Assembly (NCBI RefSeq): GCF_900103475.1
Contig: NZ_FNHG01000006.1
Coordinates: forward strand, 1-64,000
Reading direction: 5' to 3'
Length of the DNA stretch: 64,000 nt
Source: Maricaulis salignorans
Lineage (GTDB): Bacteria; Pseudomonadota; Alphaproteobacteria; Caulobacterales; Maricaulaceae
In this document: in pieces, positions 63,955-64,000 of the stretch
Layout of the letters: each line of letters begins with the position of its first letter
Numbering within the stretch: position 1 is the first letter of the stretch
The notes under the pieces: model-generated
Databases searched by the model: none
What the model saw: only the letters and a program-made list of their open reading frames with translations
Told to the model about the DNA's origin: nothing
Translations under genes and position numbers: made by a program

Positions 63955-64000
63955 ATGAGTGGCCAGGACATAGAGATCCAATCTGACGATGGCAATTTCT
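63955..64000 (+). CDS. Start of a gene running off the right edge (possibly dienelactone hydrolase)
   Basis: An ATG at 63955 with GTGGAGG nine to fifteen bases upstream opens a frame reading MSGQDIEIQSDDGNF to the end of the window. The first residues resemble the N-terminus of cytoplasmic dienelactone hydrolase/carboxymethylenebutenolidase proteins, but 15 residues are too few to be sure. It is divergent from the DUF6489 gene, with both promoters in the 53-base gap. Confidence 0.5.
   Translation, partial: MSGQDIEIQSDDGNF

Overview
The window is a dense, GC-rich, single-chromosome stretch from an alphaproteobacterium, most likely a member of the Maricaulales/Caulobacterales group (Maricaulis-like). 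The supporting signs are the gene order parB-parA-rsmG-mnmG-mnmE with several parS sites at the right edge, an NtrZ-family protein, a CenR-type response regulator next to xthA, an MmcB gene behind a GAAC-N7-GAAC SOS box, the giant 180-kDa-type NAD-glutamate dehydrogenase, and DUF2794 and DUF6489 proteins. The species call is inference from gene content. The parABS block implies that the chromosome origin lies a short way off, probably beyond the right edge. I saw no insertion sequence, prophage, CRISPR array or rRNA operon.

Layout. 0.3-1.5 kb: trmD-rplS with a strong terminator. 1.6-3 kb: a small zincin, SOS-controlled mmcB and a glyoxalase-fold protein. 3-7.4 kb: a translationally coupled Gld-type ABC export operon (ATPase, permease, GldG-like auxiliary protein, DUF4340). 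7.7-12.2 kb: DUF2794, a Bax-inhibitor-like protein and the YbbAP exporter, divergent from tesA-thpR. 13.4-18 kb: a histidine phosphatase lipoprotein, an orphan histidine kinase with a degenerate ATPase domain, argG, and a long eukaryote-type glutaminase. 18-30 kb: SDR, LysE, pyrF, a secreted protein, SdhAF4, rsmB, rpe, a heparinase-fold protein, a membrane nucleotide-sugar dehydratase, purH and a secreted hydrolase. 30-35 kb: NAD-glutamate dehydrogenase.

35.2-38.8 kb is the most accessory-looking part. Four genes joined by ATGA overlaps encode a GNAT-like protein, a GNAT, an isochorismatase-fold protein lacking two of three catalytic residues, and an acidic 83-residue protein. They are divergent from a LysR regulator that is followed by an XRE regulator. 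39.2-46.6 kb: tRNA-Gly(GCC), proX, cnoX, Trm112, DUF971, DsrE, a ubiquinone hydroxylase, ftsK and lolA.

46.6-46.9 kb: a gap with a good promoter, four compatible helices and a 12-bp terminator-like hairpin, which I propose as an unannotated structured RNA. 46.9-53.8 kb: a hypothetical protein, xthA, cenR, an L,D-transpeptidase-like protein, yggS and a thiE-like gene with overlapping start codons, ntrZ, a porin-like protein and a DUF3576 lipoprotein. 53.8-64 kb: leuS-lptE-holA, facing parB-parA-rsmG-mnmG and then mnmE and a DUF6489 gene. Three parS sites lie here, two of them inside coding sequence. The start of a gene runs off the right edge.

Most genes are housekeeping: translation and tRNA/rRNA modification (trmD, rplS, rsmB, rsmG, mnmG, mnmE, leuS, proX, Trm112), envelope biogenesis (lptE, lolA, cenR, ftsK, porin, dehydratase), chromosome segregation (parABS, ftsK) and nitrogen/nucleotide metabolism (argG, glutaminase, GDH, pyrF, purH).
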